Notes: generated from the letters alone by a model not told the origin. Positions 16,227 through 25,540 are shown, counted from the stretch's first letter. The stretch: DNA of 64,000 nt from an uncultured Rhizobiaceae group bacterium (GCA_937930845.1 CALHBJ010000001.1:62001-126000), one strand, 5' to 3'. Program-made: numbers and translations.

Positions 16227-18596
16227 TTAGCTACGAGGCTTACTTTTTGTTGGATCGTAATGTGCAAACGGAACAATGGTGGCTGGCAGTCTCATCTGAT
16301 GGCCATCCAGCTTTCCAATTTCCAGTTCGGTGCCAATCTCGCTATGGGCGACATCCACGCGCGCAAGGGCAATATTCTTCTTAAGCAGCGGTGAACGCAT
16401 AGAAGACGTCACTTCACCAATTTGCGCACGCCCAATGTGAATACAATCACCATGGGCAACATCCACATTGCTATCGATGTCCAAACCGACCAGTTTCCTC
16501 ATTGGATTTTCTTTGCGACGAATAAGCGCGGAGCGGCCGATGAAGTCATCTTCTTTGCTTTTCAGGGGAACTGTGAACCCGATCCCTGCTTCGAACGGAT
16601 CTGTTTGATCTGAGAAATCATAACCGGCGAAAATCAGACCGGCTTCAATGCGCACCATATCCAAAGCCTCCAGGCCCATGGGCTTGAGGCCAAACTCCTG
16701 GCCAGCTTCCCAAATCGCATCGAAGACTTCTTCACAATGCTTTGGGTGGCACATGACTTCGTAACCGAGCTCGCCAGTATATCCGGTACGGGACAAAACG
16801 AAGGGCGTTCCGCTTTCGTTGTTCAATCGAGCAGGCGTAAAGCGGAACCATCCAAGTTGATCAAACTCAGGATTATGTGGGGCTGTCCAGACGATTTTTC
16901 GCAAGAGATCACGACTTAAAGGCCCCTGCACGGCGACATTGTGCAAGTGATCCGTGGATGATCTGATCAGCACATTCAGACCAAGCTTTTCCGCCTGTTC
17001 GCGAATCCATTCACCGCCAAAATCATTGCCACCGATCCATCGGAAATTATCTTTGCCAAGGCGGAACACGGTTCCATCATCGATCATGCCGCCATGTTCA
17101 TAACACATGGCCGTATAGACCACCCCGCCAACGGGCAGGGTTTTCATGTTGCGGGTGAAAATATATTGGCACAGCACCTCACTGTCCGGCCCGACAATTT
17201 CGAACTTCCGCAAGGGCGACAGATCCATAATGACTGCCTTTTCCCGGCAGGCAATATATTCCTCAATGGGTCCAGCTTCCGCGAAGCAATTCGCCAGCCA
17301 GTAGCCATTATACTCGATGAAATTACGGGTGTATTTTGCAAAGCTTTCATGGAAGCCGGTTTGTTTTGTCATTTTCGGCTCCGAGTCCGGTGTGGCGCGG
17401 GTTGCGATCGCGCGTGAAAATTTTTGTTCGCCCGAATAGGTGCGAACATGAATATCTGATGGGTTCCACCCATTGGCTGGGCTGGTGTCGTCGGGACACG
17501 CCGATGAAACACAAACGATGTCGGTGAGTGCCCTCAGCAAAACGTAGTCGCCGGGCCGGGACCACGGTTCATCGCTGTACATGACGCCATGTTCATCGAG
17601 AAATGTGTTGAAGAAGAAGTTGATTGCCATCCATCCTGGGCGGCCGGTGACATTGAATTTTTCCAGGGCCCCGTTGAAATTTTCCGAGCAGTTTATGTGC
17701 CCCGGATATCCAATATCGTCGTAATATTTTGCTGAACATGCCAATGCGAATGCATCATGGCGACCACAGGTGTCCTGGACAACTTCGACCAGTGGCACCA
17801 TTTCCTGATCATAATATTTTGCGTGAAGACCGGGCATTGGATAGGCATGCCCCATCAGCGTTCTCGTCGTGGTGACATCGAGAGCATGTTCGATGCCACG
17901 GTCGAGTTTGCGGGCGCTGAAGCACTCAAAGTCGGTGCATTGGCGACCATCCACATCAATGATTTGGATGAAGTCCCCCGCCTTCACGAAAAAGGCTTCT
18001 GCTGTTTGGGTATGAACGCGAATTTCATCCAGAGGTTCCGCCAATGGATCGGGCAGTTTGTATCTGGATTTGGTTTTGACCGTTGCGCGTTTTACTAAAA
18101 CCGTGAGCGGCGTGGTAGTGTTTTGAACTTCGGCATCCATTGCACCACCCGGTGCGGCAATGACGACAATACCGTCTCTTTCCACGGTCAGATCAACACC
18201 CTCGCCTGCGGGTGATGCTTCGCTGAAGAAACGAATTGCTTCTGCTTTCCCCAAGTCAATTTTGCGCGCCTCCAACCCCAGTCGCAACCCTTGAAGACTT
18301 TGATCATTCTCCAACAATAATGACTTTAGGCCCTGCGCGGTGCAGTTTGCTTTTTCACCCACAATTGAGGCGTCTGACTTTCCATCTTCACCTACGGCTA
18401 ATATTTCGCAAGGCTGTCCACCCTCATCGTTTGTGACCTTGATCGTATCGCCCTGCTCAACAGCAATCAAAACGGCACCGGAACCCAGCACCTGATAGCG
18501 CTCCGTACCTGGTGGCAGAGCAAATATACTGGGACGTATAATTTGGCTTGGTCGTGGCGGTTCAGCACTCACCTCTGGATAAACCAACTGATTCAT
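16227..18596 (-). CDS. tdm: Trimethylamine N-oxide demethylase (TMAO aldolase)
   Basis: A 789-residue two-part enzyme that splits TMAO into dimethylamine and formaldehyde. The N-terminal ~400 residues belong to the DUF1989 (urea-carboxylase-associated) family, with conserved cysteines in Q-C-T-D-F-E-C-F and V-C-V-S-S-A-C-P-D-D that in characterised Tdm help bind zinc. The C-terminal ~380 residues are a GcvT-like folate domain (M-D-L-S-P-L-R-K-F, V-Q-G-P-L-S, S-R-T-G-Y-T-G-E-L-G-Y-E) that captures the formaldehyde on tetrahydrofolate. Length and domain order match known Tdm. It is transcribed leftward, away from the small membrane protein gene, with a globin gene directly behind it. Confidence 0.93.
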   Translation of the reverse strand: MNQLVYPEVSAEPPRPSQIIRPSIFALPPGTERYQVLGSGAVLIAVEQGDTIKVTNDEGGQPCEILAVGEDGKSDASIVGEKANCTAQGLKSLLLENDQSLQGLRLGLEARKIDLGKAEAIRFFSEASPAGEGVDLTVERDGIVVIAAPGGAMDAEVQNTTTPLTVLVKRATVKTKSRYKLPDPLAEPLDEIRVHTQTAEAFFVKAGDFIQIIDVDGRQCTDFECFSARKLDRGIEHALDVTTTRTLMGHAYPMPGLHAKYYDQEMVPLVEVVQDTCGRHDAFALACSAKYYDDIGYPGHINCSENFNGALEKFNVTGRPGWMAINFFFNTFLDEHGVMYSDEPWSRPGDYVLLRALTDIVCVSSACPDDTSPANGWNPSDIHVRTYSGEQKFSRAIATRATPDSEPKMTKQTGFHESFAKYTRNFIEYNGYWLANCFAEAGPIEEYIACREKAVIMDLSPLRKFEIVGPDSEVLCQYIFTRNMKTLPVGGVVYTAMCYEHGGMIDDGTVFRLGKDNFRWIGGNDFGGEWIREQAEKLGLNVLIRSSTDHLHNVAVQGPLSRDLLRKIVWTAPHNPEFDQLGWFRFTPARLNNESGTPFVLSRTGYTGELGYEVMCHPKHCEEVFDAIWEAGQEFGLKPMGLEALDMVRIEAGLIFAGYDFSDQTDPFEAGIGFTVPLKSKEDDFIGRSALIRRKENPMRKLVGLDIDSNVDVAHGDCIHIGRAQIGEVTSSMRSPLLKKNIALARVDVAHSEIGTELEIGKLDGHQMRLPATIVPFAHYDPTKSKPRS

Positions 18597-18670
18597 GACC
18601 TAACCACCTATCCTATATACAAATTCTTGTTGCATGAGCGGAATAAAAATTTATCAATAAGAATAACACG

Positions 18671-18688
18671 CCACAAGAGTACCACAAG
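18671..18688. promoter_or_regulatory. Direct repeat CCACAAG x2, 11-bp period, in the divergent tdm promoter region
   Basis: CCACAAG occurs at 18671-18677 and 18682-18688, one helical turn apart, in the 93-base gap between divergent tdm and the 67-residue protein gene. It could be a tandem regulator site; it abuts the ATG at 18690. Confidence 0.35.
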
Positions 18689-18689
18689 T

Positions 18690-18893
18690 ATGAGCTTACG
18701 GTTTCATCGTGAATCTGATGGGAAAAAACGGATTACCAATCGCCAAATCGATTTTGCAGGCTGGATTTTGTTCATTATCTCAGCATGCGGTTTCATAATT
18801 GCCAGCATCGGCAGCTTTTGGGCGATGTTTGGCAGTGTCTTTTTTCTACTGGCTTGTCTCGTCTTTATCATTCCATTCTTCAGAGAAGGCTAG
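18690..18893 (+). CDS. Small two-span membrane protein upstream of an EamA transporter
   Basis: A 67-residue protein with a basic N-terminus (about residues 4-19), two hydrophobic segments (about 24-40 and 45-62) separated by a short turn, and the C-terminal sequence F-F-R-E-G. I do not recognise the family. It begins 93 bases from the divergent tdm start and its stop is 3 bases before the TTG of the EamA gene, so the two are one unit. There is no obvious strong ribosome site; GTACCACAAGT precedes the ATG. It may be an auxiliary subunit of the transporter. Confidence 0.6.
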   Translation: MSLRFHRESDGKKRITNRQIDFAGWILFIISACGFIIASIGSFWAMFGSVFFLLACLVFIIPFFREG

Positions 18894-18896
18894 ACT

Positions 18897-19775
18897 TTGG
18901 GAGCCATCAGCTTTGGTCTTTGCGCGGCCCTCGCCTGGGGTATCCACGACATATTGGTGCGCCATGTCAGCCAAAAGCTTGGAATTTTAATAAGCCTGAT
19001 CTCGGTGCTTATATTTGGGGCGATTGCGCAATCACTGATGGTTGGCACTTTTGGCCAACCGTCGAATGTCTCCCTCGAAGGGCTGTTATTGAGCGCCGCA
19101 GCGGGAGGTGCGTTTTCCATCGCCTGCATAGGACATTACAAGGCTTTTCAGCGCGGCCCTGTCAGACTGGTGGCACCAGTTATCGGCTGTTATGCGGTGC
19201 TCGCCTTTCTGGTTGCCGCGTTGAGTGGAAAAACAGTCCTTTTGCCCCAATGGATTGCTCTTTTTGTACTCATTATCGGCATTGCTTTGGTGGCGCGTTC
19301 TTCTGAAAACGATAGTGAGGTCAGTGATCACCCAGATAGAAATGCAACTGCAAAGACCCTGATTTATTGCCTTATGGCAATGGCTGGATTCGCGGTGACG
19401 TTTGAGCTTGGGCAAAGAGCAAGCGCCATCGACGACCCACTCTCAACCAGCCTGATCACGCGACTTGTTACGATATCAATCATAGGGTCTGTTCTGTGGT
19501 TTCAAATTCAAAAACAGAACGGGTCTTTCAACTGGCCGGATCGATCCACATTGTTGATATTGGCTGGAATGGGCATTCTGGACGCAATCGCCTTGGGCGT
19601 CGTATTGGCGGCTGGCATTTTCGCAAGACCTGAATTTGCGTCCGCAGCTTCTTCCATCTTCGGGTTGGTAACAGTTATTCTTGCGTGGCTGTTCATGCGC
19701 GAGAAAATAAATCTGGTGCAATGGTCAGGGATTGCGGCCGTGTTTGCTGCCATTGCTTATTTGGCATCAGCCTGA
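18897..19775 (+). CDS. EamA/DMT-family transporter
   Basis: A 292-residue inner-membrane protein with ten hydrophobic segments in two five-span halves, the layout of the drug/metabolite transporter superfamily. The first half opens C-A-A-L-A-W-G-I-H-D and keeps the pattern A-P-V-I-G-C-Y near residue 98; the second half ends in E-K-I-N-L-V-Q-W-S-G-I. The start is a TTG three bases after the preceding stop, with GAAGG about 7 bases before it. Its substrate cannot be read from sequence. Its 3' end overlaps the 3' end of the convergent folD-like gene by 19 bases, which suggests it belongs to the cluster. Confidence 0.8.
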   Translation: MGAISFGLCAALAWGIHDILVRHVSQKLGILISLISVLIFGAIAQSLMVGTFGQPSNVSLEGLLLSAAAGGAFSIACIGHYKAFQRGPVRLVAPVIGCYAVLAFLVAALSGKTVLLPQWIALFVLIIGIALVARSSENDSEVSDHPDRNATAKTLIYCLMAMAGFAVTFELGQRASAIDDPLSTSLITRLVTISIIGSVLWFQIQKQNGSFNWPDRSTLLILAGMGILDAIALGVVLAAGIFARPEFASAASSIFGLVTVILAWLFMREKINLVQWSGIAAVFAAIAYLASA

Positions 19776-20656
19776 ACCCAGCCCGCATCGAGCTGTCTTT
19801 GGTGAGCAACAACAGCATTGCGCATCAAAATTGCAGTTGTGACAGGGCCAACACCACCCGGCACTGGCGAAATCCAACTGGCGACCTCTTTCACTGCATC
19901 AGTGTCCACATCACCAACAATGCCAGTGCTTCCATCGGGCTTATTAATCTGGTTGATGCCGATGTCGATCACAGCAGCGCCGGGGCGCACCATGTCTGGG
20001 CCGACAAGATGTGCTTTGCCAACAGCAACGACGACCACATCAGCGCGCCGTGAATGCATGGCCACAGAACGTGTCATATGGTGGCAAACGGTGACAGTCG
20101 CGCCTTGTGCCATCAACATCATCGCCACCGGCTTACCGACAATTTCTGAATGCCCGATAATGACGACTTCAAGGCCTTCCATTTTAAGGCCAGTCTCACG
20201 GATCAACTCAACAGCCGCCGCAGCCGTACACGGCGCCAATGCAATATCATTGTAAACGATGTTTCCGATTGAAGCAGGGTTCATCCCCTCAACATCCTTC
20301 AACGGATGGATTGCGCCCTGCAATGTTCGAAGATTGATATGTTCTGGTACAGGCCGTTGGAGAATGACACCCAGCACATCTGATCGATCGTTCATCTCTG
20401 TCAGCGCGGCTTTGCAACCAGCTTGCGAGATATCAGAAGACCAGGAGACCTTTTCAAAGGGAATGCCACACTTTTCAGCAGCCCTCGCCTGGTTGCGAAT
20501 GTAAACATCGACCTCAGGCACGTCCCCAATGCTGATCGAAATAAGGCGTCCCGTTGGATTTCCTGCCTGTTCAAACCCCTCAACGGTTTGCTTTACTTCT
20601 GCCAGAATTCGAGCTTGTACGGCCTTACCATCTATGAGGCGGTTTTCTTTCATCAT
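19757..20656 (-). CDS. FolD paralogue with substituted catalytic residues
   Basis: A 299-residue protein of the methylene-THF dehydrogenase/cyclohydrolase family. The NADP-fold motifs are recognisable but altered: G-H-S-E-I-V-G replaces the usual G-R/A-S-N-I-V-G, and C-H-H-M-T-R replaces C-H-S-R-T. The catalytic lysine (Lys54 in E. coli, in Y-V-x-x-K) is Gln56 here (Y-I-R-N-Q). The catalytic aspartate of K-D-V-D-G is Glu123 (K-D-V-E-G). The glutamine of the Q-L-P-L-P motif is kept as Gln100 (Q-R-P-V-P). Loss of the lysine is expected to cripple cyclohydrolase activity, so this may be a dehydrogenase only, or have another C1-folate role. It is the last gene of the leftward operon fhs-folD-folD-like. 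Confidence 0.85.
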   Translation of the reverse strand: MMKENRLIDGKAVQARILAEVKQTVEGFEQAGNPTGRLISISIGDVPEVDVYIRNQARAAEKCGIPFEKVSWSSDISQAGCKAALTEMNDRSDVLGVILQRPVPEHINLRTLQGAIHPLKDVEGMNPASIGNIVYNDIALAPCTAAAAVELIRETGLKMEGLEVVIIGHSEIVGKPVAMMLMAQGATVTVCHHMTRSVAMHSRRADVVVVAVGKAHLVGPDMVRPGAAVIDIGINQINKPDGSTGIVGDVDTDAVKEVASWISPVPGGVGPVTTAILMRNAVVAHQRQLDAGWVQADAK

Positions 20657-20670
20657 ACCCTCTTTGCCTT

Positions 20671-21573
20671 TTAGGCGGTCAAGCCTTCGGGCTCTTCCAG
20701 GTCATTTGCCCTGCAACATGCAGTCACTGTGTTGGCTAACAAACAGGCGATGGTCATGGGGCCAACGCCACCTGGGACTGGTGTGATTGCGCCGGCAACA
20801 TCACTGGCGGAAGCGAAGTCCACATCACCCACCAATTTCATTTTTCCTTCGCCCTTTTCGGGAGCGGGAATACGGTTGATGCCGACGTCAATGACCGTAG
20901 CGCCCGACTTGATCCAATCAGCATTAATCATTTCAGGCCTGCCAACTGCAGCAACAAGAATGTCCGCCTGTTTGCACAGAGCTTCAATATTTTTGGTGCG
21001 ACTGTGAGCAATGATGACTGTGCAACTGTCGTTCAAAAGCAGGTTGGCCATCGGCTTGCCAACAATATTGGAGCGCCCCACGACCACAGCGTTCAAACCT
21101 GAAAGACTGCCGTGATGGTCGCGCAACATCATGAGGCATCCCAACGGCGTGCATGGCACCATGGATTTCTGCCCCGTGCCCAGCAATCCCACATTGGAAA
21201 TATGAAACCCATCGACATCCTTGTCGGGTGCAATGGAATTGATGATCAGGTCTTCGTTCAGATGATCTGGAAGAGGCAACTGACATAAAATTCCATGCAC
21301 CGCTGGATCTTTGTTCAAGTCATCGATCAATTTCAAAAGGTCAGCTTCAGAAGTATCTGCTGGCAACTTGTGTTCAAACGAATTCATACCGACTTCGATT
21401 GTTTGCTTGCCCTTGTTGCGCACATAAACTTCGCTTGCCGGGTCTTCCCCCACAAGCACCACTGCCAGACCCGGCACAATATTGTAGTGAACTTTCAAAC
21501 GCCGCACATGAACAGCAACCTGTTTTCGAACAGACGCGGCAAATGCCTTTCCGTCAATCAATTGAGCCGCCAT
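20671..21573 (-). CDS. folD: Bifunctional methylene-THF dehydrogenase/methenyl-THF cyclohydrolase
   Basis: A 300-residue FolD with intact active site: Y-V-R-N-K keeps the catalytic Lys, C-Q-L-P-L-P keeps the Gln, K-D-V-D-G-F keeps the Asp, and G-R-S-N-I-V-G-K-P and [10 protein letters not shown] are canonical. It oxidises 5,10-methylene-THF to 10-formyl-THF with NADP. Here it would process the formaldehyde-derived C1 units made by Tdm, DmmABC and N-methylglutamate breakdown. It starts one base after the fhs stop and ends 14 bases before its diverged paralogue. Confidence 0.93.
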   Translation of the reverse strand: MAAQLIDGKAFAASVRKQVAVHVRRLKVHYNIVPGLAVVLVGEDPASEVYVRNKGKQTIEVGMNSFEHKLPADTSEADLLKLIDDLNKDPAVHGILCQLPLPDHLNEDLIINSIAPDKDVDGFHISNVGLLGTGQKSMVPCTPLGCLMMLRDHHGSLSGLNAVVVGRSNIVGKPMANLLLNDSCTVIIAHSRTKNIEALCKQADILVAAVGRPEMINADWIKSGATVIDVGINRIPAPEKGEGKMKLVGDVDFASASDVAGAITPVPGGVGPMTIACLLANTVTACCRANDLEEPEGLTA

Positions 21574-21574
21574 T

Positions 21575-23251
21575 TTAGAAAAGTCCTTCGATCAGTCCGT
21601 CATCATTGAGCATGATGCTCTCAGAAGAAGGCACACGTGGCAGACCGGGCATCGTCATGATCTCTCCGCACACCACAACAACAAAGCCTGCCCCAGCAGA
21701 CAGTCGCACTTCACGCACCGGCAATGAATGCCCGGTAGGCGCGCCACGCAATTTTGGGTCCGTCGAGAACGAATATTGAGTCTTGGCCATGCACACGGGC
21801 AAATCGCCAAAACCTGCCTTTTCCCACTGTTTCAGTTGATCCCGAATTTTCTTGTCCGCAAGAACTTCGTCGGCGCGGTAAATACGTTTCGCAACAGTTT
21901 CTATTTTTTCAAACAACGGCATGTCATCAGGATACAAAGTTTGGAACTGCGCCATATCACTGTCCGCAATTTCAGCAATACGAGTTGCCAGTTCTTTCGT
22001 TCCTTTTGAGCCATCAGCCCAGTGTTTGCACAGGATAGCCTCCGACCCCAGGCTTTCCACATAGTCTTTGCAGGCCTGAATTTCCGCTTCGCTATCGCCG
22101 TGGAAATGGTTGATCGCGACAACTGCTGGCACACCGAATGACTTCACATTTTCGATGTGGCGGCCAAGGTTCGGACAACCTTCTTTAACAGCTTGGACAT
22201 TTTCAGCCCCGAGATCTTGCTTCAATACGCCGCCATTCATTTTCATGGCGCGGATGGTTGCGACGATGACAACGGCAGACGGTGCAAGACCTGCTTTGCG
22301 ACACTTGATGTTCAAGAACTTTTCTGCGCCGAGATCCGCGCCAAAACCAGCTTCCGTCACCACATAATCGGCAAGTTTCAGAGCAGTTTTCGTCGCAACC
22401 ACCGAGTTACAACCATGGGCAATATTGGCGAATGGACCGCCGTGAACGAAAGCCGGGTTGTTTTCTAATGTCTGGACAAGATTGGGCTGCATTGCATCTT
22501 TGAGCAAAACAGTCATCGCCCCATCAGCTTTGATGTCTTTGCAAGTTATGGCCTTACGGTCACGGGTATAGGCAACAATGATATTACCAAGGCGCTCTTG
22601 CAGATCTTCCAGATCATTGGAAAGGCACAAAATCGCCATGACCTCGGAGGCCACCGTAATGTCAAATCCCGCCTGACGGGGGAAACCATTTGGAACACCG
22701 CCGAGAGACGTGACGATATCCCGCAAAGCACGGTCGTTCATATCGATCACACGTTTCCAAACCACGCGACGGTTATCGATATCAAGCGAATTGCCCCAAT
22801 AAATATGGTTGTCGATCATCGCAGACAACAAATTATGGGCAGATGTGATGGCGTGGAAATCACCCGTAAAGTGGAGGTTCATTTCTTCCATGGGAACAAC
22901 CTGTGCGTACCCACCGCCTGCGGCGCCACCTTTCATGCCAAAACATGGACCAAGCGACGCTTCACGAATGCAAATAGCCGCTTTCTTTCCAATAGCATTC
23001 AATCCATCACCAAGACCGACCGTTGTGGTGGTTTTCCCCTCACCAGCAGGTGTTGGATTGATCGCTGTCACAAGAATGAGCTTGCCATCTTTCTTGTTCG
23101 CTTGCGCTTTGATGAATTCAGCACTGACCTTGGCTTTATCATGTCCGTAGGGAACAAGGTCTTTCTCACCAATTCCCAGCTTTGCACCAATTTCCTGAAT
23201 TGGCCGCTTTTTCGCTTCTCTGGCAATCTCGATATCTGTCTTGAAGGACAT
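21575..23251 (-). CDS. fhs: Formate-tetrahydrofolate ligase
   Basis: A 558-residue enzyme that interconverts formate plus THF plus ATP with 10-formyl-THF. The P-loop is [11 protein letters not shown] near residue 67; T-V-G-L-G-D-G-L and [10 protein letters not shown] follow. In this setting it probably runs in the ATP-yielding direction, releasing formate from the FolD product. It is the first gene of a leftward operon with two folD genes. The 270-base leader to the upstream gene contains the 10-mer ATAAGAATAA (23328-23337), also present before tdm. GGGAGAGG lies just before the ATG. Confidence 0.93.
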   Translation of the reverse strand: MSFKTDIEIAREAKKRPIQEIGAKLGIGEKDLVPYGHDKAKVSAEFIKAQANKKDGKLILVTAINPTPAGEGKTTTTVGLGDGLNAIGKKAAICIREASLGPCFGMKGGAAGGGYAQVVPMEEMNLHFTGDFHAITSAHNLLSAMIDNHIYWGNSLDIDNRRVVWKRVIDMNDRALRDIVTSLGGVPNGFPRQAGFDITVASEVMAILCLSNDLEDLQERLGNIIVAYTRDRKAITCKDIKADGAMTVLLKDAMQPNLVQTLENNPAFVHGGPFANIAHGCNSVVATKTALKLADYVVTEAGFGADLGAEKFLNIKCRKAGLAPSAVVIVATIRAMKMNGGVLKQDLGAENVQAVKEGCPNLGRHIENVKSFGVPAVVAINHFHGDSEAEIQACKDYVESLGSEAILCKHWADGSKGTKELATRIAEIADSDMAQFQTLYPDDMPLFEKIETVAKRIYRADEVLADKKIRDQLKQWEKAGFGDLPVCMAKTQYSFSTDPKLRGAPTGHSLPVREVRLSAGAGFVVVVCGEIMTMPGLPRVPSSESIMLNDDGLIEGLF

Positions 23252-23521
23252 GAAACCTCTCCCATCTGCTCCTCATGCTGTCACCGCCAAACGTATTAGA
23301 TATATTCACACAGGTAAACACATATTCATAAGAATAAACAAATTGGCGCAGGTCGATGAATATCAGTTTGAACTAATCCATAGGTATGGAATGCCAGCGC
23401 CAAGGTTGATGGTAATCGTGATCTGCGCGATGGGACACTTGATCAGGGCGAGACCTGTTGTCCTAACCGTGTAGGGTGATGGCTTCGCAGTGCTGAATGG
23501 CTTCCGCTCTGACCGAAAAGG

Positions 23522-23827
23522 TCAGTGGGTCCAGGGGATCTTTCGATCATAACGGAAATTGTCCGTATAGGATGCTGGCCGGCGTTTGGGGATTTTGGGC
23601 TCTATGACGCGATATTCGATGTCATTGCGTTCGGCATAAGCGACCGCGTCTTCGCGAGACTGGAAAGACAGTCGAACCTGGGACAGCATATCCGTGGAGG
23701 ACGCATAGCCCATGAGGGGATCAATTGTTTTCGCCGTGCTCGGCTCGTGCTCGATCACCCATGTTTGCGTTTTCAGCTTGCCGGACTGCATTGCCGTTTT
23801 CGCGGGCTGGAAAATGCGAGCGACCAT
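23522..23827 (-). CDS. NDUFS4-like NADH dehydrogenase accessory subunit
   Basis: A 101-residue protein of the ETC complex I subunit (NDUFS4/18-kDa) family, found in alphaproteobacteria and mitochondria. Conserved elements are the start with A-R-I-F-Q-P-A-K-T-A-M-Q-S-G, the W-V-I-E-H-E-P core, P-L-M-G-Y-A-S-S-T-D, and the C-terminal Y-T-D-N-F-R-Y-D-R-K-I-P-W-T-H. It is a peripheral subunit of respiratory complex I. It marks the left end of the conserved chromosome next to the amine cluster. A hairpin CTGACC/GGTCAG overlaps its stop codon but has no T-run. Confidence 0.88.
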   Translation of the reverse strand: MVARIFQPAKTAMQSGKLKTQTWVIEHEPSTAKTIDPLMGYASSTDMLSQVRLSFQSREDAVAYAERNDIEYRVIEPKIPKRRPASYTDNFRYDRKIPWTH

Positions 23828-23951
23828 GTAGAGCTCCTCAAATGCACGGTGCAGGCTTGCTCCATGAGCAGTGCTGAACTCATCAAATCATCCCTGAAAA
23901 TTAGAACAGAGGCAATTGAGGCAGAGCAGCCCGCCTGCGATATGAAAGACG

Positions 23952-24028
23952 TGGTCGGGGCAGCAAGATTCGAACTTGCGACCCCCTGGTCCCAAACCAG
24001 GTGCGCTACCAGGCTGCGCCATGCCCCG
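23952..24028 (-). tRNA. tRNA-Pro (anticodon UGG)
   Basis: On the minus strand, acceptor CGGGGCA pairs with TGCCCCG; the anticodon loop TTTGGGA in the stem CTGG/CCAG gives UGG; the T-loop is TTCGAAT. CCA is encoded. It is 77 bases long and occupies most of the otherwise gene-free stretch 23828-24150. Confidence 0.96.
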
Positions 24029-24150
24029 ACAGGGTCTTTCAACCGGGGCTTCTATGAAGTCCTCCAGCAGCTTTTGCAAGGGGAAATTTGTGGGAAACTG
24101 AATCTAGGCCAAGCCATTCCACAATCCCCATGCCGATGGGCTTAATCCTA

Positions 24151-24714
24151 TCAGGATTTTGGGATTTTAAACCAGGGGTGGCGCATTTGCTGGCCCACTT
24201 CCAGACCGTAGCTTTCCACCTCCCCTGCGTTTACCTCCAGCACATATTTTGCCGGACCGTTGGACGATATATTTTCCAGTGAGTGGGGCACGGCCCCCTG
24301 GTGAATATGGGTGATTTTGCCTGCCGAATTGAGGAACACCATGTCCAGAGGAATCAGAGTGTTCTTCATCCACATGGCAACGGGTTCCTCATTCACAAAG
24401 CGGAACAACATGCCATTGAGGGGTGCCAATTGCTCGCGAAACATCAGCCCGCGCGACCGTGATGCATTGTTGGAGGCAAGTTCCAGCGTCCACTCTACCT
24501 GCCCGGCACTGGTTTCGACCTGAATCTTATCAAGTGCGGCCTTGACCGGTTTCTCCTGGGCCCAGGCCCCGGACGACGCTGCCGGCAGCATGGCAAAAAG
24601 TGAAATCATCAAAAATGCGACCGATGACAACACCAGCTGCAAACGCGGGAGATTTGGAGAAGTCGTTAGGTGGGGCATTAGCATGGACATCGTGTGGGGC
24701 ATTGTTACGGGCAT
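24151..24714 (-). CDS. DUF192 family exported protein
   Basis: A protein of up to 187 residues. The N-terminus has a hydrophobic segment ending G-A-W-A-Q, likely a signal peptide. The rest is the DUF192 domain with S-R-G-L-M-F-R-E, M-W-M-K-N-T-L-I-P-L-D-M-V-F-L and a C-terminal V-L-E-V-N-A-G. The domain's function is unknown. Several in-frame ATGs in the first 13 codons make the start uncertain. In Rhizobiales the gene commonly sits near a tRNA and the cold-shock protein gene found next to it here. Confidence 0.87.
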   Translation of the reverse strand: MPVTMPHTMSMLMPHLTTSPNLPRLQLVLSSVAFLMISLFAMLPAASSGAWAQEKPVKAALDKIQVETSAGQVEWTLELASNNASRSRGLMFREQLAPLNGMLFRFVNEEPVAMWMKNTLIPLDMVFLNSAGKITHIHQGAVPHSLENISSNGPAKYVLEVNAGEVESYGLEVGQQMRHPWFKIPKS

Positions 24715-24898
24715 CCTGATTGCGAGAACTCAACGAAACATGTGGCAACACAGTGACCGCTGCGCTCAGGCAGCGCAAACAGGGCACATGAATGTTTCTT
24801 ACATGTCTTCATATCGTGCAGTTTCGCAGTGAAACTGAATCGCAACCGGCGTTCTGGTCTGTCAATTGGCGACCAATGCCAAACTGTTTATCGGCCCA

Positions 24899-25540
24899 TC
24901 AATGGCTGTTTGGCATCGTGGACTGGGACACGGGATGAACCTCAGCTGCCATCAGTCCCTTTTGGCCATCACCAAAGCGGACCATAACAAATTGCCCAGG
25001 GCGTAACTCGGTTAAACCGTAGCGGCGCAGGGTTTCCATATGGATAAAGATATCTTCGGTCCCCTCGCCACGGGTGAGAAAGCCAAACCCTTTGGTGCGG
25101 TTGAACCATTTAACCTCTGCTTTGACCAGATCACTTGTGGGCTGAACGTCCACATGGGTTTTGGCCGGGGGCAGTTGGGAGGGGTGGATCGCCGTGGAAT
25201 TGTCCATGGAAAGCACACGGAAAGCCTGCAATCCGCGCGATTTTTCGACCACTTCACACACAATGCGCGCGCCCTCGTGGGCGGTTTGATAGCCATCATC
25301 GCGCAAGCAGGACACATGTAAAAGTACATCCGGCAGGTCGTCATCGGGCACCACGAAACCAAATCCCTTGGAAACGTCGAACCATTTGATGGCGCCAGCC
25401 ACTTCAAAAACTTCGGCGCCTAAGCCTTCCTCGCCAGACAGGGCAGCGGAAGTATCAATATCGAGTTCGTCTTGTGTCACTTGACCCCGCTCGCTGGCCA
25501 ACCCGCTCTCGGCAAAATCACCGGGAATGCGTGTGCCCAT
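24899..25540 (-). CDS. Double cold-shock-domain protein
   Basis: A 213-residue protein with two cold-shock domains, [14 protein letters not shown] and [14 protein letters not shown], each followed by the RNP2-type D-V-L-L-H or D-I-F-I-H. The domains are joined by a ~50-residue linker. An acidic N-terminal tail precedes them. The ATG at 25540 is chosen because GAGGGGG lies just upstream; the open frame continues 30 codons further without a better start. Single-domain Csp proteins are about 70 residues, so this is a tandem RNA chaperone type common in alphaproteobacteria. Confidence 0.88.
   Translation of the reverse strand: MGTRIPGDFAESGLASERGQVTQDELDIDTSAALSGEEGLGAEVFEVAGAIKWFDVSKGFGFVVPDDDLPDVLLHVSCLRDDGYQTAHEGARIVCEVVEKSRGLQAFRVLSMDNSTAIHPSQLPPAKTHVDVQPTSDLVKAEVKWFNRTKGFGFLTRGEGTEDIFIHMETLRRYGLTELRPGQFVMVRFGDGQKGLMAAEVHPVSQSTMPNSH

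Noticed and set aside
22598-23299. 233-codon frame on the plus strand
   Set aside because: Antisense to fhs, whose P-loop and family motifs are unambiguous.
23302-23340. Possible fifth copy of the TTTTCC-TGTGA-GGAAAA motif before fhs (TTTACCTGTGTGAATA on the minus strand)
   Set aside because: Only the CCTGTG core matches; too degenerate to list with the others.
23252-23521. Folate or other riboswitch in the fhs leader
   Set aside because: I looked for a known conserved core in this 270-base leader and could not recognise one; a covariance search would be needed to decide.
23508-23525. Hairpin CTGACC-N5-GGTCAG as a terminator of the NDUFS4-like gene
   Set aside because: It overlaps the stop codon and has no T-run on either strand.
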